Assembly (NCBI GenBank): GCA_907164885.2
Contig: OU015490.1
Coordinates: 202,998,161 to 203,062,160, forward strand
Origin: Dolomedes plantarius
Taxonomy: Eukaryota; Arthropoda; Arachnida; Araneae; Dolomedidae
Reading direction: 5' to 3'
Length of the DNA stretch: 64,000 bases
A program made the position numbers and the translations under genes. Shown here piece by piece: positions 46,023 to 57,556 of the stretch (position 1 is its first letter; the number at the start of each line of letters is the position of its first letter). The notes under the pieces are model-generated. The model was not told the DNA's origin. It saw only the letters and a program-made list of their open reading frames with translations, and searched no databases.

Positions 46023-47426
46023 TGCTGGCCACCCAAATTGCAACACCAAGAAAGACAAGAGATATCACAACAAAATTTATTTTGTAGATAGCATGTTGAC
46101 CAAGTATCAAATGATTAAATTTATAGACTTCTGTGAAGTGTGGTTCCTGCCAAAATCAGTAGCCAGAGTAACCGCCATTGTTGGAGATCACCGCTGCCAC
46201 ACGCCTCGGCATTGATTCAAAGAGACTTTGGATGAGTTCTTGGGGTACAGCAGACCAAGCAGCTTCCACACGTTGCCAAAGTTGATCTGCTGTGGCAGTG
46301 GGGATGGAATCTGGGTCAATCGTAGAGCAACCATGGACCACATGTTTTCTGTCGGCGAAAGATCCGGAGAGCGAGGCGGCCAGGGAAGCAATTCAATCTG
46401 GCTATTGACGAAGAACCGTTGGACAATGCGTGCCACGTGTGGTCGCGCATTATCCTGTTGAAATATGGCTGTGGGCAAGCCCTGAAGGTAAGGAAGGACA
46501 ACTGGCTCCAACACCTCGGAGATGTAGCGCTGGCTGTTTAAAGTACCGGCAATGCGTACTAGAGGTGTGCGAGAGTGATATCCAATACCGCCCCATACCA
46601 TAATACCCGGTGCAGGACCAGTGTGGCGGTGCATAACGCAGCTGTTCAGCATCCTCTCTTCACGGTGTCTCCAGACTCGAATGCGACCATCGTGGTGTTG
46701 CAGACAGAAGCGTGACTCGTCAGTAAAGACAATTTCATTCCATTCTGCCGTCCACATCCTTCTGTCATCGCACCATTGGCGGCGGAGACGTCTGTGGTTC
46801 TGCGTCAAGGGTAGACAAAGCAATGGACGTCTTGCGGACAGACCACTCTGCTGTAAACGGCGTCGAATGGTACGCGCAGACACTGGATAATGCGTTACAG
46901 ACTGCATGTGCTGTGCTATGGTTCGTGATGTGACTGAGCGATCCGTCACTGCCATGCGCACAATTTGCCTGTCATCACGTGAAGTGGTGCGCTGAGGTGG
47001 ATGCGATCGAACACGGCGGTCCGTCGTACCCTCCTGCATCCAACGATCAGATATCCGCATTACAGTTGTTTGGTTTCGTCCAACACGACTACCGATTTCC
47101 CTGAAAGATAATCCACAATCTCGGTAGGCCACTATCCTTCCTCTGTCGAACTCGGATACTTGATCAAACGATGATCGCTGTTTTCGACGAGGCATAATTG
47201 ATCGTTTTTTGAAAAAACCACAAGAATAACACAATTGCCGAACTTGAAATCGTCGAAATCTCCAAGCCTTAAATAGCGCTTTGAAGTGGCGTCACAGGCG
47301 CGCGTGATGTGCGTCTGCGCTGAAATTCTAATCATTTGCATATCTCACCTCCGCTAATGCATGTTGTAAATTTCATGTTATTTGCATGTTTCCTTCAGGG
47401 TGTTGCATTTACAGTAGCCAGCAGTG
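46020..47426 (-). mobile_element. Tc1-like transposon copy D, full length (1407 bp)
   Basis: Both TIRs are present (left tip TACTGCTGGCC with first base T for C, right tip CACTGCTGGCTACTG in reverse complement), TA follows the right end and (TA)n adjoins the left. Same length as copy B and the best preserved of the four copies. Confidence 0.96.
46156..47195 (-). pseudogene. Tc1 (DD34E) transposase, near-intact, one frameshift
   Basis: Start Met at 47195 (MPRRKQRSSFDQVSEFDRGR); an in-frame Met at 47234 is less likely because the family begins MPRRKQ. The helix-turn-helix region and the catalytic core are continuous, with Asp in FTDESRF, Asp in FQQDNARPH and Glu in SPTENMW, 34 residues between the last two. 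A one-base deletion near 46298 (ACTG for AGCTG) replaces the last ~50 residues; the frame then stays open to 46188. Restoring frame by comparison with the other copies gives about 346 residues ending at 46156. The SPI-to-SPT change beside the Glu is unique to this copy. It might still make a protein with an altered C-terminus. Confidence 0.95.
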
Positions 47427-47473
47427 TATATCATAAAGAAAAGTTAGCATAAAGAAAAAGTTAGTGTGTAAAG

Positions 47474-47538
47474 TATTTTCTCCATAGGTTAACACTGAGG
47501 TGACCGAATCCAATAGGGTTAATACACAGCAGACTTAA
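47474..47538 (-). mobile_element. Family S terminus, copy S5
   Basis: TTTTCTCCATAGGTTAACAC, GAGGTGACCGAATCCAATAG and ACAGCAGACTTAA mirror the S1 left end. Confidence 0.6.
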
Positions 47539-48380
47539 ACATTAGAAAATTTGTCGTGGTCGTACAACACACTTTTAGTCTCGACTAAAAGACACATTTA
47601 AAAAAAATTGACACATTTAAAAAAAAAAGTTTTACAGCTATTATTCTGTTTTGATATTTTCACGAGTCAGTCATCAACGTCATTCACCAACGTCAATCAT
47701 GCCCCCCCCCCCCAAAAAAAAAAAAAAAATGTCGGACTCGCAGAATCCTCTGATATGCCGCTGCCCTTTTCGCAGGGATTTTCCTCAATTTTTCACTTAG
47801 GATTTCAGATGCGGAAGAAGCAATGCATCGCGGAGCCGGATGATTTGCCAACGTAAAATTTGTCTTAGTTCATCAGTTTCGAAATTCCTGCGGTTAGGGG
47901 GACCGAGTAATGAGTACTTTCGCCGCTGTTCAAGAAAGTACGCCCTGCAAATCACCGCATTTCGGATGGTTAGATGACACTCCAGGCGTGAAAAAAAAAG
48001 GTGTCATCATTTGCAGGAACGATTCCGACTACTGGGTGTCACTTCGAACCTCGAAAGCAGTCCTCAAAAGCAACATGTAGAAACATTTCGAGAGCTCTTT
48101 CTACATGCTGATTGAACTCTTTTATTATAGGTATTACTATCGTGCGTTCTTACTATCCATTTTGTAAAAATGAACATCATTCTGCAATTCGCTTCCCCGA
48201 GGCTGTAAACAATATTTCGCCTTGTTTAGACGAAGTTTGTTCGCCTACTTCTTCAAAGTGGTCAAAAATGATTTTTTAAAACAGAGACAAATTGCTGAGA
48301 ATAGACACTGGGTTGAAAAAGAAGCCGGGTCGTCTAGTTATATAACTGCAGAGTTGATTAATGTACCTGAAAATTATTTA

Positions 48381-48383
<3 letters not shown>
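47539..48383. other. Spacer with a poly-C/poly-A run at 47702-47729
   Basis: No domain-bearing frame. The segment 47740-48020 is GC-richer, but no exon can be supported. Confidence 0.45.
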
Positions 48384-48433
<50 letters not shown>

Positions 48434-48471
48434 GTCTATGTCTCTCTCTGTGTGAGAGAGAGAGTGTGTGT
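48384..48471. repeat. (TC)n/(GA)n/(GT)n microsatellite
   Basis: TC run to about 48432, then TATGTC units, GA, GT and TCAG units leading into the Tc1 terminus. Confidence 0.95.
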
Positions 48472-48559
48472 CAGTCAGTCAGTCAAAATAATGGAAACAC
48501 TGAGAAACATCATGAAAAGCTTTATTAATACGGCGCAAGATCACCTTTGCCATGTAATA

Positions 48560-49340
48560 CCACGTGATTCACCTTGGAATTGGATTAAACAAGTCATAAA
48601 TAGTGGTTAAGAATATATTATTATACCCTTCTTCATGGGAAAAATCATGAAAGTTCCTGTAGGGATGCTGTGGTGGATATCGATACCTTTATCTATCCGC
48701 TTATGCAGATCACAGTGGTTGGATTATTTATAGTCGGGGAGATTGTGCAGGGCAAGATATTTGACATGTTTTTCATGCTCTTCAAGCCAACACTTGATAG
48801 ATTTAGCTGTACGTATATGTTGATTATCATACCGGAGAACGCCATCTCCTGCAAGAAACAATGTTTGCACCATAGGATGGACTAGTGAGCTAAAATTTCG
48901 ACATAGTCCTTCTCATTCAATCTCTCTTTTAGGGTTTACCATAGAGCTTGAAGAAAATCATGAGATGCCATCCCAAACCTTGATAGATCTACCTCCATGA
49001 TTGATAGTTTAGATGAGACAGCCAGAATCTTACGCTTCTGTAGGTGTTCTCCAGGCAACGCACATCATGTTGTGTGGAACAATGTGAATAATGATTCATC
49101 TGACCAAATGCTGTTTTTCGACATATTTCTCGACCAGGATTTGCGCACGTAGCACCATTGTGGACGATATTTTGTATTGGCATCTATTACAAGTGGCTTG
49201 GGAATAACTATTCTTCCGTAAATGCTTTGTTTGTCAAGTTCCCTTCTACCTCTAATGGTTGATACAAGCAGATACCGATTGAGCTCTTCGGTCATTTTGG
49301 TTGCAGTTGTTTTCTTTCTTCGTGTCACAATCCGCTTCAA
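48560..49340 (-). pseudogene. Tc1 transposase relic
   Basis: MKRIVTRRKKTTATKMTEEL begins the recognisable part, followed by STIRGRRELDKQSIYGR. The first catalytic Asp is in IWSDESLFTLF, near 49090. The second is in RYDNQHIRTAKSIKCWLEEH, near 48835-48780. Several frames and stops intervene and the Glu region is not readable. Dead. Confidence 0.75.
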
Positions 49341-49627
49341 TACCTCATCCGTCTCTTTCTCTCAGCTCTCCCTTTCGTCCCCTATTCTGTATGGCAAAGG
49401 ATGTTTTTCCGTGCACTCTGTATGCTATCATGACTTTCGATACCATAGCTCGAAAAACACCCATTAGCCTGGGAGTTACAGTAACCGATACTCCAATTTA
49501 AACGCGGTCCAACAATTTGCTCTTTTGTCAAGGTCTGTAAGATTTGACATTTTACGATATTCCCCCCAAAAGCACGATGCCCTTAACTTCATTACTGCTA
49601 CCTGATAGTAGAGTAATACATACACTA

Positions 49628-50263
49628 TCTATATATATAAAACAGTTCCGTAACTGACTCATTCATTCACTGACTGACATACAACGCACAGACCAAACCG
49701 CTGGACCTAAAGGGCTGAAATTTTGCATGGCGATTCTTCTAATAGTGTAGGGGTGCACTAAGAAAGATTTCTCAAACATTCTTCTTAGATTTTTTTAAAT
49801 TAAATTTTTAAGCTGTTTTTTAAACTTTTTTTACGTTTGCATTTAAAATAATACATTGAGGGTTATAAAATTTATATCACGAGAAAGATCGTAAAAATTC
49901 CTTCAAAATGAAAATTTTTCGAATTTTTACCTCCATTTCCTGATTTTTGGTGAATTTTTAAAGATTAAATTTTAGAATTTAATTTATTAAATGCCGATCA
50001 CGTGATTTCTTTTTCTGATACTTTAAATAAATTTATCGTCACGTGCATAACAACTAAATAAACAAAAAATATTTTTTTTCCTTGCTAATGCCGCAGACGA
50101 TTGGACATTATCCAAAAAAATATTAAAATACAGTAAAAGAAATGTTCTACAAACTGTACTATATTAACTGTACTATATTCTTTAGTATTCTGTATATTAG
50201 ATTTAATTTGAATATTTTCTTCTACATTATTTTATCTATAAAATTATCCTTTACGATTTTCTC

Positions 50264-50341
<78 letters not shown>

Positions 50342-50473
50342 CATCAATTGTATACATTGATCGTCGTATTTATCATATAATATATATATATATATATTTG
50401 GCATGAATTGCATACATTGACCGTTGTATTTAATTTGAATGTACTCCGTAGCGAAGTACGGGTTTTCAGCTAG
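49628..50473 (+). mobile_element. Non-autonomous Helitron H2, 846 bp, complete
   Basis: Begins TC after an A (49627) and ends CTAG (50470-50473) before a T. Hairpin CCGTA-GCGAAG-TACGG lies at 50446-50461. Collinear with H1 outside the H1 insertion. Carries TA tracts at 50266-50338 and 50381-50397. Inserted into the 5' part of the Tc1 at 48472-50582 without a target duplication, as expected for rolling-circle elements. Confidence 0.93.
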
Positions 50474-50582
50474 TATTATATAAAAAATACCGATGGCCAG
50501 ACTCGTTTTTTAAGGAATACGAAGCACATTCATAAACACCACTAATATTGATAGGTGTTTCCATTATTTTGATAACCACCTG

Positions 50583-52180
50583 TATATATATTGTGTACAT
50601 AAATGAATATCCCAACTTTGCAGGGCTATTGAAAGAAAACTAAACAAAGTACAAACTTGTTTCTTTTTTCTTTTCTGGGGCTACATCAAACAAACCTTGG
50701 TAGTCACTAATAGACATGTCTTTAATTTTTTCCTAGTTTACTTTATTAGTCAGTTTTCAACATTCTTGTTAGAATCTGCATATATTAGTAATTCTGATCT
50801 GTTCCGTTCATTAATGTTTTTAAATAAGTAGGGCTTCAAACCAACCAACCCCTTAAGTATTATGACTGTTAGTGTAAAACTGTATGTAAAAGACATTTTT
50901 TAAAAATTCACAAATAAAAGTTTTGAAAATTGAAACATTCTATTAAAAATTAAAATTACAACTTTATAAATATCTTCCATCGGGACATAATATTACGATT
51001 GAATAAATTTGTGTTTATAATTACTTATCTTAAATAACTAGACTTTGCATTTCATCTCTTTTAGACTAGACATAGAAAATGCGAAAAAACTGCAGTATCC
51101 ATTTCTTTTGGTCTTTAGCAAGGGTATCTCATTCATTCTAAACAACTCGCAAAATGTTTAGATAAACTAGCCACCCCTGTCCAAGATGTTGGTCCCAGCT
51201 TGCATTGCATAAAATCTTACTTGCAAAAGCGATTACGGAGTATTAAACGAATTAGACAATCTAAAAAAATCACTCGTAAATCAATAGTAATTCGCATAGA
51301 TGATGACTCCAACCAATTGCCCGCGTTAAAAGTCTATTTCATAATAGTCACGCATGACGATAGTAAAACATCAAGAATTAACCTTCGCTTCTGCCCGATC
51401 CCGGTGTGTGAAATCACCCCACCCCTCCCTTGAAAGGGTTGTTATCGAAGACCTGGAACGTCAACCGATTATCATTCCGTGAAATTTCTGTGATTATACA
51501 TGATCCGGTAATGAGTAGGTACCTCTCATTTCAAAAGGTGCACGCCCAACAAATTACGGCCCGAGAAGTGGGAATCGAGCCTTCCCAATGTGCCACCAGC
51601 TATCGAAAATAACACGCCGTTTACGGCAATTAGTACATGGAGGGATTGATAAGACGATGTAAAGAGAAAGGCTGTTTTTTTTTTGTATACTTCCCAGATG
51701 GGAAATGACATGAAATAAAAGAAAATTTCGGCTGAAAATCACCCCAAAAATCTCGCTTGTCCTCAGCAGAAAAACTTCGCTTTTGTGTAACAGGAAATGC
51801 TCGCTATCTATCAATTTCGTCAATCTCGGACATCTGCAGAGAGTTCTGCATGCTACAGAGATAATTGTTGCGGTGTAGCATCTGTTCCCAGAGCTAAAGG
51901 TCACTAATACCAAGGTATCTTACTCGTCTTTTCGTGACTTTCGATGACTGACAAACAGTGGATAGGCGTGACGAATAGCACTTTTAATGAGCGAAGTTGT
52001 TTGGAAGCCCCTGCAGAGCCAAAGGTTTTATACATTCGCCTGATAATCTGAAAATAACAGAAAAGTATAGATTATAAGAAAAATACTTTACAATAGCGCA
52101 AATAGTCTTTGTGAAACATCGAACCTTCATCGATAGCGTGCTATACCCCTAAGTATTTTCTTGAAAAAGAAATTTGACCT
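50583..52180. other. Spacer, nothing firmly recognised
   Basis: An open frame at 51200-51433 has no family. On the minus strand near 51590-51560 GGCTCGATTCCCA resembles a pol III B box, but no A box sits at the right distance. Confidence 0.45.
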
Positions 52181-52538
52181 TGTTGCTGTTTCTGATGTCC
52201 TTTGACCGATAGTGTCTATCAGTTCAAGTCCAATTAAGGCTATTGGGCAGAATGGTACGGCTCCAGTTTTTTTAATAGAACAGTGAGGGTCGGAGGCCAA
52301 CTTGTCTAAAGGACGAGTCCCGTAATTTAGAACCGAGGCAAGTGACGAGACTGATTCACTTGACCCAGCACCTCCAGAAGTAATTTGAGAACTTGGAGGA
52401 CATTGCAGCCACGACAGATTCTACGTGCACCGGTCGCCATTAGTGTCCACGGCGGTGGCTTTGCAGCGACGAGCATCGAACCATAGACGTTCAAATCACT
52501 GGCCCGCTGCTCTTGCCAATTGGGCCACCGTGCCCAAG
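52181..52538 (-). mobile_element. tRNA-derived SINE, family B, copy B2
   Basis: Collinear with B1 on the minus strand: GGCCCAATTGGCAAGAGCAG head, CGATGCTCGTCGCTGCAAAG, AATGTCCTCCAAGTTCTCAA, then the decayed 3' core around 52258-52290 and a TGTTGCTGTT-type tail complement at 52181. Confidence 0.87.
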
Positions 52539-53035
52539 CTGACCGTAGAGCTCTCAAGCAAGTCAACTTAACTCGAAATAATTACAAGATAAAAAGAATT
52601 TTTTATATACCATGTTTTTAAATTTTCTGATGAATCATATAAATTTGACAATTCTATGCAATAATAAATACTTTTTAAAAATTTTTTTTGGTGAATTATC
52701 CCATCAACTTGAAAGAAAATGAAGTTAATTGGAAGTTAACTTGCGTTTAACTTTTCATTCCCGTCCCGGCCGATAGACGGCTGCACCAGTCTACAAGACA
52801 AAATTAACTGAAAATGAATTCAAATCTGCTTAAAGAGGGCTAAAAGTATTAAAAACATGCATTGTCATCGTGTTCTGAGCTATTCTAAAAGTTTCAAATG
52901 TCTAGCTAGTCGGGAAGTTAGTTAAAATTCGATTGGAAGATTTGTAAGGGACAAACACACACACAAACAAACAAGAAAGCAAGTTAATAAAAACATGGTC
53001 ATAAAAAGGGAAGAGAACCGATGCATGTCACTAAT
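52539..53035. other. Spacer, nothing recognised
   Basis: AT-rich. Confidence 0.5.
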
Positions 53036-53173
53036 ACTATTGATTGGAATTTTTATTTATTTATTTATTTATTTATTTATATATTTTTGTGTGTGTGTAA
53101 GTAAGTAAATGTGGCACATAAATATTCTACATCAGAATAATGAATAGTTAATTATATATATATATATATATAG

Positions 53174-53210
<37 letters not shown>

Positions 53211-53319
53211 AATTATTTTATTTTAATGTGGTGCATATCTATATACATATGAGTGGGTTTGATTATAAATACATACACGTACACACGCACGCACGCGCGC
53301 TCGCACACACACACACATA

Positions 53320-53392
<73 letters not shown>

Positions 53393-53445
53393 TTATATAT
53401 ATATATATATATAATATATATATGTATGTATGTATATAAAACATA
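53036..53445. repeat. Microsatellite cluster: (TTTA)n, (GT)n, (TA)n, (GA)n, (CA)n
   Basis: TTTA at 53050-53082, GT to 53098, TA and GA at 53153-53212, CA/CGCA at 53280-53318, TA at 53320-53445. Confidence 0.96.
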
Positions 53446-54001
53446 TTTATTTTTCTCACGCGATAGATGATCGGGAATTTATTCAGTATTATAAGTATGC
53501 ACAGTGTAAACACCGTGTATACGCGTATATATGTGTACATGTTTATACACGCATTCGTTTGTTTCATGGATAATCGGGAATGTAATGTATTACTATTCAT
53601 TTATATACCAACACGCTGCTGCAATTACGAATGCTTTAAACTAGTAGCTAACCCAAATGGAACAGCCAAGATTCCAATTTCATTTCAACTTGCTTACTAC
53701 AATATCATCTCTACAAGAGCTGTGTACATAACATCGTGAAAAGAATATCGAAAGTTTTCTACAATATGTGATTTACGAGGATCTAATCGATAGTAGATCC
53801 CGAGAGTGAAATGAAAGAGAAACGCCTTAGTAATTTCCCGTCGATCGGCATCTGTTTGAAGGAATCATAAATATTCCCCGAGATGCGAGCGAAAACGTCG
53901 CCAGAATAAATCACAGCATCATTTCAATACAAATTCAATAATCCTTCTGTTTTTTTATTTACCGGTACAAATAAACACAAACACACACACAAATATATAT
54001 A

Positions 54002-54037
<36 letters not shown>

Positions 54038-54617
54038 TGTATAAGTTTATAACATATTCTACAAATTTATTTGTCTCATGGAATGGATAATCGGGAATTT
54101 ATTGTACTACAATAAGTAAACACAGTGTATACACCTTTTTATGTGCATATATGGATACATATTATGTATGCATGAACAACATATGTATAAAAGTACATTT
54201 ATTTTATGGATAATCGGGAATTCAAACCATTTCTATTAATTTATAAACAAACACACTGTTATAGACTGCATGCTTAAACTGACTACCCCAAATTGAACAA
54301 GCAAGATTCCCAATTTATTTAAGCTTTGTACATAACATCCGTAAGAGAATATCGAAAATTTACTACAAGATGTGATTTACGAGGATTTAATAGATAGTAC
54401 ATCCCAAGAGTGAAATGAAATAGAATCGCTATAGTTATTTCCCTTTGATCGACATCTGTTTGAAAAAATAATATGTATTCCCCCAGATGCAAGAAAGAAC
54501 GTCGCCAGAATAAATCATAGCATTATTTCGCTATTAATTCAACAATCCTCGTGCTTTTTTATTCGAAGATATTGCTCGAGAACAATTTCATGCTCAGACA
54601 CACCGATCTAGTAAGCG

Positions 54618-54726
54618 AGGCAGAAGTAACTTCTGGCTTAAAGTCCTCTTTCGGAATGCTCTTGAATGTGGACGTCATCGTTTTCTTGATGTCTTCGAAA
54701 TCCTCAAATCTCGTTCCATTCAGCAG
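54618..54726 (-). pseudogene. Mariner transposase fragment, reverse orientation
   Basis: On the minus strand it reads LLNGTRFEDFEDIKKTMTS, TFKSIPKEDFKPEV, homologous to the + strand fragment that starts immediately after it. Only about 36 residues remain. Confidence 0.8.
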
Positions 54727-55031
54727 ATTGGCCATCCTCCATACTCTCCGAACTTAGTACCGGCAGACTTTTTCTTGTTTCCAAAACTGAAAGATTTGCT
54801 GAAGGGAACAAGATTTGAGGATGTCGAAGCCATCAAGAAAACGTTGATGCCCACATTAAAGAGCATTTCGAAAGAGGACTCAAAATGTTGTTTCCGAAAT
54901 TTATACAGCCGAGCACAGAAGTGCATTACTGCAGGTAGGAGTTATTTCAAAACATATTAAATGGGTATGTATTTCACGTAATATTTTCTGGACTTATTAG
55001 ATCAGTCCAGAAGATTAATGGTCGCACCTTG
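54727..55031 (+). pseudogene. Mariner transposase C-terminus and right terminus
   Basis: HPPYSPNLVPADFFLFPKLK carries the third catalytic Asp in mariner context (PADFFLF). LLKGTRFEDVEAIKKTLMPT continues to the stop at 54958. The 3' UTR and terminus ...GCACCTTG then TA end at 55031. N-terminal two thirds absent. Confidence 0.85.
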
Positions 55032-55201
55032 TATAATTAGTAACAGTACATTAAATTTCCTATTTTTTATGCAATAAATGGACGCGTGCATACTTATATT
55101 GCATGCATCCATATATGTACGGTGTATACACTGTGTTTACTTATTGTAGTACAATAAATTCTCGATTTCATATGGCGGGCTTTGATTAGCATACGCATTT
55201 A

Positions 55202-55350
55202 AAAGTTGTTTCCGAAACTTATACAGCCGAACACAGAAGTGCATTACGGCAGGTGGGAGTTACTTCGAAACATATTAAATGGGTATGTATTTCATGTAAT
55301 ATTTTCTGGAGTTATTAGATCAGTCCTGGAAATTAATGGCTGCACCTTGT
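55202..55350 (+). mobile_element. Second mariner 3' end, ~150 bp
   Basis: GTTGTTTCCGAAACTTATAC through ATGGCTGCACCTTGTA repeats the final part of 54727-55031. Confidence 0.85.
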
Positions 55351-55830
55351 ATTTCTAAACCAGCACGCTGCAATAAATACACATGCTTTAAACTGCCTAC
55401 CCCAAATTGAACAAGCAAGATTCCTAGTTCATTTCACCCTGCTTACTAGAATATGAACCTTTGCAAGCGCTGTGTACATAACATCGTGAAAAGAACATCT
55501 ACAGTTTTCTACAAGATGTGATTTACGAAGATCTGATCGATAGTAGATCCCGAGAGTGAAATGAAATGGAAACCCTTTAGTAATTTCCCGTCGATCGGCA
55601 TCCGTTTGAAGAAATCATAAATGTTTTCCGAGATGAGAGCTAAAACTTCGCCAGAATAAATCACAGCCTTATTTCGCTACAAATTCAATAATCCTCGTGC
55701 TTTTTTTTTATCGAAAGATATTGCCCAAGAACAATTTCATGCTCAGACACACCGATCTAATAAGCGAGGCAGAAGTAACTTCTTGCTTAAATGCGTATGC
55801 GAATCAACGCACGCGAGATGTGATCGGCGG

Positions 55831-57027
55831 AAAAAGAAAAGAAAAAAGAAGAAAAGAAAAGCTCTAATCTGCTGGAGAATTTTCCGCCGGGAAATCGTTC
55901 CAACGATTATCTAACGGCCAATGAATTTTTCATCGGCCATTAGTGCTGCAGTGAATTATGAACAAGCCGCCATATACCATAAATTCGTGGCTCTGTGGTC
56001 TGATTTTGTTGCCTAATTCGACAAGTTAGAATAGCTTCCTGCCTGAAAAGCTATCGAAAGTGTGGGGGGGGGGGGGGGCATAGCGATCTCCAGATCAAAA
56101 GATAAGAGCGTATGATTAAAAGCGGGCTTCCAGCCACTTATATCACCAGTAATTATAAGTGGTGGAAAAACTGATATTCTGAGAGCAAGCTAGAAAATTT
56201 TGTCTTTACTTATTTTTATCGGTAACTTAAAAGAATATACGATAATTTTCTATTACTCATAGTGTAAGATATCTATAAAAGTAAAATGAAGTAGTATTTA
56301 AAAACAACTTTGAAGAGGACATTTTTGTATTCTGCATACTTAGCATATTATATAGAACAAAAAAGATCATGGTATGGTCAAGTGGTGCATTTTTACACTA
56401 CTTATGACAGGAAAACAACAGGACTGGAGTAAGAATTCCGATTTAGCCGATTTTTTAAAAATGATATCAGAAAATTTTGAGCGAGACAATGTAGCTGAGT
56501 ATAAGTCATTACAAAGAAGCCTATACAAATTTTATATAGATGTAATAATAACACCCCACCAGTTATTAATTCAATTTCATTTTTTTACTTTTAATATTGT
56601 ATTTCCTCTTATGTAACTACTTCCGTTTCTGTGTGACGCCTAGCTGTCGCTGGGCATATTTCACCATAGATGATCACGAGGACAAACGAAACTTACCTTC
56701 CTTTGTTCTGGTGTAAAAGTCGAACTGCGCGTCACTTAGGGTGTTGGTAATGGGGTGAACAGGACGCTTGTAACTTTCTCAGTGCTAAATAGTTTTTGTA
56801 AATAATTCTCAATTTTTATACTTCTCATTAAGTGTCAACCAACTAAATATCAGTAATGTGCTAGAATCAATAAATTTGTTAATCCCATCTACTGTACTGT
56901 TTGACTGGGATTTGATGCTGCTTTAGCCAAACTACAACTTTTCAATCCAAGGAGCCATCGCCTGCTGTTGTGATTCTTTCCGTGGTGATCAATTTAAACC
57001 AAATGTAAAACAGATACTAAAACTACA
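55831..57027. other. Spacer with poly-G run at 56064-56080
   Basis: An 80-codon frame at 56374-56616 (MVKWCIFTLLMTGKQQDWSK) has no recognisable family. Nothing else seen. Confidence 0.45.
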
Positions 57028-57069
57028 CCAGTCTCTTCGGAGGCGTGGGTTTGAATCCCACAGTTACCA
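57028..57069 (+). pseudogene. tRNA-Leu 3' half (about 42 nt)
   Basis: CCAGTCTCTTCGGAGGCGTG continues into GGGTTTGAATCCCAC and AGTTACCA. That is the anticodon-arm edge, long variable arm, T arm and acceptor of a leucine tRNA, one base off the usual GGTTCGAATCC. The 5' half (GGTAACT and D arm) is absent upstream. It cannot fold as a tRNA. It may be a retroposed fragment or the start of a decayed SINE. Confidence 0.75.
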
Positions 57070-57220
57070 AAAGTCCGCAGTTTGTAGGGTAGCGTTGGTT
57101 TTCATAAAGTCCAGACAATAGTACAATTTTCAGGTTTATTTTAGGCTATCCCACTTTACACAAAACAGAGAAGCACATACAGCAAATCTTCCTAATCCCA
57201 AACCAAATTCTTTTAAGATA

Positions 57221-57280
<60 letters not shown>

Positions 57281-57444
57281 TCGTATATATATATATATAT
57301 ATATACACACTCCCAAATCCAATTCTTTTACCACCTTTCTCCTTTGTCTACGTCCATCACTTTCGACTCCCTAGAGCTTCCTCATAAAAAAATAACGATA
57401 AATAAATAAAAAAAACAGGCGTGCAGCGCCACCATCTGTTCGTT

Positions 57445-57520
<76 letters not shown>

Positions 57521-57556
57521 CACTCGCTATTGTAGCGTAATTACGTATTTCAAATT
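57070..57556. repeat. Two (TA)n microsatellites (57220-57306, 57449-57523)
   Basis: Pure TA tracts with a single CTCG interruption in the first; intervening sequence unremarkable. Confidence 0.95.

Larger units (their letters stand above)
48472..50582 (-). mobile_element. Degraded Tc1-like element carrying Helitron H2
   Basis: Inverted ends share TCAAAATAATGGAAACAC (48483-48500 and the complement of 50555-50572). The right tip is CAGGTGGTTA next to TA; the left tip has blurred into CAGT repeats. Without the 846-bp Helitron the element would be about 1265 bp. Confidence 0.85.
53474..55830. repeat. Triplicated segment (three diverged tandem copies)
   Basis: The order GAACA(G/A)(C/G)CAAGATTCC, TGTGATTTACGA(G/A)GAT, AGATCCCGAGAGTGAAATGA, TCGCCAGAATAAATCA(C/T)AGC appears from about 53658, 54295 and 55409. 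Copies b and c also share TTTCATGCTCAGACACACCG. GTAT microsatellites lie at 53990-54041. Mariner fragments lie between copies b and c. Confidence 0.9.

Noticed and set aside
48222..48455. 77-codon frame ending in Ser-Leu repeats
   Set aside because: The tail is a (TC)n microsatellite and the rest shows no domain.
51560..51610. Minus-strand B-box-like GGCTCGATTCCCA, possible tRNA or SINE
   Set aside because: No A box at a workable distance and no match to the three SINE families.
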